From Candidatus Caldarchaeum subterraneum (GTDB lineage: Archaea; Thermoproteota; Nitrososphaeria_A; Caldarchaeales; Caldarchaeaceae): DNA of 55,996 bases. A model generated the notes under the pieces. That model saw only the letters and a program-made list of their open reading frames with translations, was not told where the DNA came from and searched no databases. The position numbers and the translations under genes were made by a program. Below, in pieces: positions 53,809-55,996 of this stretch (the first letter of the stretch is position 1; each line of letters starts with the position of its first letter). The stretch covers positions 1 through 55,996 of the forward strand of contig CALHAG010000018.1 of the NCBI GenBank assembly GCA_937934305.1. Direction: 5' to 3'.

Positions 53809-54333
53809 ATGAAGAGATATCCATTCGTGTGCACGAACTGCGGCGCCGAGTATATGCTTCAGGCGTGGAAAGCTGTTTGCCCCAACTGTGGAGCAGAGTT
53901 TACGCTTGAGGCGAAGCCTGAAAAACCTCTCAAAAGCAGCGCGGCACCTCAGATAATTGGGGCGGCGGCTCTCCTTGGATATGTTGTCAGCAGCTTCTTT
54001 TTCCCAAGTGTTTTCTCTGTTTTTGGCCTGGGCCTGGCTCCGGTGGCCATGGGTGGAATGGCTCTGCTCTCTCTGCTCATGCTAACCGGCTCCTACATCT
54101 TCATCGGCGCGGCTCTTCTCCTATCTCTGGCCACCTTGGTTTACCATTTTCTATGGCTTTCGGCGGAGGGGTTGCCGGGACTTTTTCTCGCCGCCGCGAC
54201 AGCGATTGGTTCAGGCATAGCCCTCAGCAGAATCAGGCTTCATGGAAGAAGGAAGACAAAGGAGATGGATGCGAGAGCTATGCCCGAGTACTCGGGATGG
54301 GGTGCTCCTCGAGGAGACGCTGAAAAACCCTGA
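53809..54333 (+). CDS. Membrane protein with N-terminal zinc ribbon
   Basis: 174 residues. Zinc ribbon CTNCG/CPNCG (about 8-30) followed by four hydrophobic helices (about 45-150) and a basic-acidic tail. No family recognised; mirror image in architecture to the protein at 23019, which has its ribbon at the C-terminus. Starts 2 bp after the Rieske gene, so coexpressed with it. Its 3' end overlaps the macrodomain gene by 56 bp. Confidence 0.75.
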   Translation: MKRYPFVCTNCGAEYMLQAWKAVCPNCGAEFTLEAKPEKPLKSSAAPQIIGAAALLGYVVSSFFFPSVFSVFGLGLAPVAMGGMALLSLLMLTGSYIFIGAALLLSLATLVYHFLWLSAEGLPGLFLAAATAIGSGIALSRIRLHGRRKTKEMDARAMPEYSGWGAPRGDAEKP

Positions 54334-54820
54334 ACGCGTATTCGTCATAGAGAACAAACAATACCTTCTTGAGGCCGCTGTTTTCGCGAAGCAGATAATC
54401 AATCACGGCTGTGACAATCACTTTTGCGGCTTCTTCGAGCGGGTATCCGAAAGCGCCTGTTGAAATGGCGGGCATAGCGATTGATGTGAGGTTGTAGGTG
54501 TCGGCGAGCTTGAGGCTGTTGATGACAGCGTCCCTTAGCTTACGCTCCTCGTCTCCCTCACCCATCCGAGGACCAACCGCGTGAATAACATACCGGGCCC
54601 TGAGCTTTCCGGCACCCGTTATCACCGCCCCGCCGACAGGACAGTACCCTATCCGGTCACACTCTTCCTGAATACTTGGACCACCTTTCCGCAGAATAGC
54701 CCCCGCAACACCTCCACCCATTTTGAGCCACTGGTTCGCCGCGTTGACAATCGCGTCAGCCTCAACCTCCGTGATATCACCCTTCAAACAGATTACCTCG
54801 GTGCCGCGAACCTTAACCAT
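54278..54820 (-). CDS. Macrodomain protein (ADP-ribose/O-acetyl-ADP-ribose binding or hydrolysing)
   Basis: 180 residues from ATG 54820; upstream in-frame starts exist but the TATA (CTATAAATTT region) is 30 bp from this one. KGDITEVEADAIVNAANQWLKMGGGVAGAIL (about 12-42) and PAISTGAFGYPLEEAA (about 118-133) are the family's ligand-binding loops, with the catalytic Asn pattern NAAN. MacroD-like enzymes remove ADP-ribose from proteins or deacetylate O-acetyl-ADP-ribose. Confidence 0.93.
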   Translation of the reverse strand: MVKVRGTEVICLKGDITEVEADAIVNAANQWLKMGGGVAGAILRKGGPSIQEECDRIGYCPVGGAVITGAGKLRARYVIHAVGPRMGEGDEERKLRDAVINSLKLADTYNLTSIAMPAISTGAFGYPLEEAAKVIVTAVIDYLLRENSGLKKVLFVLYDEYAFRVFQRLLEEHPIPSTRA

Positions 54821-54845
54821 TACAAGGCCATATTCATGATGGGTC

Positions 54846-54856
54846 TCTATAAATTT
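54846..54856. promoter_or_regulatory. Single TATA element shared by divergent macrodomain and small-protein genes
   Basis: TCTATAAATTT is about 30 bp from the minus-strand ATG 54820 and 28 bp from the plus-strand ATG 54880. The only other AT-rich sequence in the gap is at 54871-54875, too close to either start. Confidence 0.5.
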
Positions 54857-54879
54857 CTCCATACATGGCTTATTCTGGG

Positions 54880-55197
54880 ATGGCTTGGCTCGTGGAGGTG
54901 TTTGTTCAAGGAAGAGGATGGACACCGCTTCGTCAAGTCTTCCGCCACAGTGGTGTGGTGGCGAGCTTTGATGAGGCGCTCTCTCTGGGATGCATGGTTG
55001 TTTTGAAGAGCGTTGAGCAGACGTCGAGGGCTGCGGGGGCGAGCGCCGGAGATGTTGTAGGCTTCCGTGTTATGGAGGTCTCTGAAGAACCTGACCCGTT
55101 GCCGCATGAGGCCGTCAAGTGGGAGGATGTGCGTCACAGGTTTTTCCGCAGAGGAAGCGCCTATTTTCTATACAAGTCGTGGAGCTGGCCCGATTGA
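54880..55197 (+). CDS. Small protein of unknown function upstream of ksgA
   Basis: 105 residues from ATG 54880 (fixed by TATA spacing; an ATG 15 bp upstream is also possible). Mixed alpha/beta composition, Trp-rich at its end (VKWEDVRHRFFRR, YKSWSWPD), no Cys pairs or membrane helices. Not recognised. The stop codon overlaps the start of the KsgA-like gene as TGATG, so translation is coupled and a role in rRNA or ribosome metabolism is possible but not shown. Confidence 0.6.
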   Translation: MAWLVEVFVQGRGWTPLRQVFRHSGVVASFDEALSLGCMVVLKSVEQTSRAAGASAGDVVGFRVMEVSEEPDPLPHEAVKWEDVRHRFFRRGSAYFLYKSWSWPD

Positions 55198-55925
55198 TGG
55201 ACCAGCATTTTCTCGTTGATAGGGCCGTTGTGACTCATCTGGTTGAGGCTGCTGACCTGAGCAGCGAGGATGTTGTGCTGGATGTGGGCGCGGGGACAGG
55301 TGTGCTGGCCTTTGAGGCTGCGAAGTTTGTTAAAAAAGTGTACGCTGTCGAAAGCGACCCACATATCTATGAGACGTTGCGCAAGAGGGCCAAGGAGTAT
55401 GGTAACGTCGAACCCGTTAGAGGCAATATTCTCCGGTTAAGGCTTCCGGCCTACACCAAGATTGTGGCCAACCCGCCTTTCAGCGTGCTCGAGCCACTCA
55501 TCATCCGGCATCTCAGAAACCCCGTGACCATGTCGCTTCTCACACCCAAACACTTCGCAGAGAGCCTCCTCACAACAGACACAGCCATCGGGTTCAAAAC
55601 ACATCTAAGCTACGCCGTGGCGGAAAAAGCTGTATATGGCGGAAACGTTTGCGAGCCTCCATACCCCGGTAAGCTATCTCATGTCTTGCTGAACCCCGTC
55701 CAGAGAACTGCTTTACAGGATGCTATGGTGACGTTTCTCCAACAAAGTGGCTCCAAGGTGAGGAACAGTCTGCGGAATGTTTTGTGGAGAACACGCACCA
55801 AACGCGAAGCCACCAAACTCGTCGAGCTATCCAGCCTATCCGACAGCCTTTTGGAAAAACGCGTAAACCGCATAACATTACATGACATGAAAGAGGTCTA
55901 CAGCTTCTTGGCGGAAAACGTTTAA
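55197..55925 (+). CDS. ksgA: KsgA/Dim1-like 16S rRNA adenine dimethyltransferase
   Basis: 242 residues from ATG 55197. QHFLVD at residues 3-8 is the family's start, then SAM motif DVGAGTGVL near 28-36 and AVESDPHIYETL near 49. The adenine-site motif IV reads NPPF (about 90-93) where KsgA and Dim1 nearly always have N-[LI]-P-Y. The protein is also slightly shorter than typical archaeal forms of about 265. It probably dimethylates the two adjacent adenines at the end of 16S rRNA, but the motif difference means another N6-methyladenine target is possible. Confidence 0.8.
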   Translation: MDQHFLVDRAVVTHLVEAADLSSEDVVLDVGAGTGVLAFEAAKFVKKVYAVESDPHIYETLRKRAKEYGNVEPVRGNILRLRLPAYTKIVANPPFSVLEPLIIRHLRNPVTMSLLTPKHFAESLLTTDTAIGFKTHLSYAVAEKAVYGGNVCEPPYPGKLSHVLLNPVQRTALQDAMVTFLQQSGSKVRNSLRNVLWRTRTKREATKLVELSSLSDSLLEKRVNRITLHDMKEVYSFLAENV

Positions 55926-55928
55926 GAA
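55918..55928 (+). promoter_or_regulatory. TATA/box A for the right-edge tRNA
   Basis: CGTTTAAGAA overlaps the ksgA stop codon and lies about 40 bp before the tRNA 5' end, a suitable spacing for a short pre-tRNA leader. Confidence 0.4.
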
Positions 55929-55962
55929 TAGACCGTTCAGGTGGATTTTTGAGAGCCTGTTG

Positions 55963-55996
55963 GCCGAGGTGGGGTAGCCTGGTAGCCCTCAGGGCT
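55963..55996 (+). tRNA. 5' part of a tRNA, cut by the window edge before the anticodon
   Basis: From 55963, GCCGAGG is the 5' acceptor strand, TG bases 8-9, then D stem GGGT/GCCC with loop AGCCTGGTA, base 26 T, anticodon 5' stem CAGGG, and CT at 32-33; the next three bases, the anticodon, lie beyond the window. Identity therefore cannot be read. The D-loop keeps A14, G18, G19 and A21. Confidence 0.8.

Overview
The window reads as a compact, moderately GC-rich archaeal chromosome segment. It combines a D-family DNA polymerase small subunit, an archaeal histone, a group II chaperonin (thermosome), ESCRT-III/Vps4-type Cdv proteins, AdkA-type adenylate kinase and archaeal-type triosephosphate isomerase. 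PolD plus histone plus Cdv argues for the Thaumarchaeota/Aigarchaeota side of the TACK group, for example a Caldiarchaeum-like thermophile; this placement is inference from gene content. Most genes have a TATA element about 25-33 bp before the start codon, so leaderless mRNAs appear to be the rule; internal operon genes often carry Shine-Dalgarno sequences. No CRISPR array, insertion sequence, prophage or long repeat was seen, and no gene-free stretch exceeds 300 bases.

Layout. 1-1306: left-truncated RPA-like OB-fold protein (minus), an unassigned Mer/luciferase-like TIM-barrel candidate, then gcvPA-gcvPB-gcvT (glycine cleavage) diverging from tpiA. 6911-12805: JAMM protease-phoU-pstBACS phosphate uptake operon (transcribed pstS to JAMM), diverging from an AbrB-PhoU regulator. 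12791-19202: pterin dehydratase, a secreted matrixin-type metalloprotease followed by chorismate synthase, tRNA m1A methyltransferase, adenylate kinase, and a zinc-ribbon coiled-coil protein. 19369-23606: histone, thermosome, a small CtaA-like membrane protein, acyl-CoA dehydrogenase and a membrane zinc-ribbon protein.

23569-31563 is the genome-maintenance block: an Lhr-type helicase converges on a three-gene operon encoding a very short SMC ATPase, a kleisin and a tandem winged-helix KITE protein. Their motifs resemble Smc5/Smc6 and Nse3/MAGE more than Smc-ScpAB, so this looks like a minimal archaeal Smc5/6-like complex and is the most interesting item here. Divergent from it is a Vps4/CdvC ATPase, itself convergent with a CdvB ESCRT-III protein.

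31660-43445: zinc protein, SufB/D protein, Nudix hydrolase, GSA-aminotransferase-like enzyme, serine hydroxymethyltransferase (partner of the glycine cleavage system), a MacB-like ABC system with a large extracytoplasmic protein, seryl-tRNA synthetase, and an NAD(P)HX epimerase whose dehydratase half looks degenerate. 43582-48209: complete branched-chain amino-acid-type ABC importer (livKHMGF). 48216-55996: CAT-anticodon tRNA (possibly Ile2), a conserved small protein, a beta-propeller protein, PolD small subunit, a methyltransferase, two Rieske proteins around an NADPH thioredoxin reductase, a zinc-ribbon membrane protein, a macrodomain protein, a KsgA/Dim1-like methyltransferase and the 5' part of a tRNA cut by the window edge.

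A striking general property is that all eleven convergent protein-gene pairs overlap at their 3' ends, three of them through the same interlocked 4-bp CTAA double stop.
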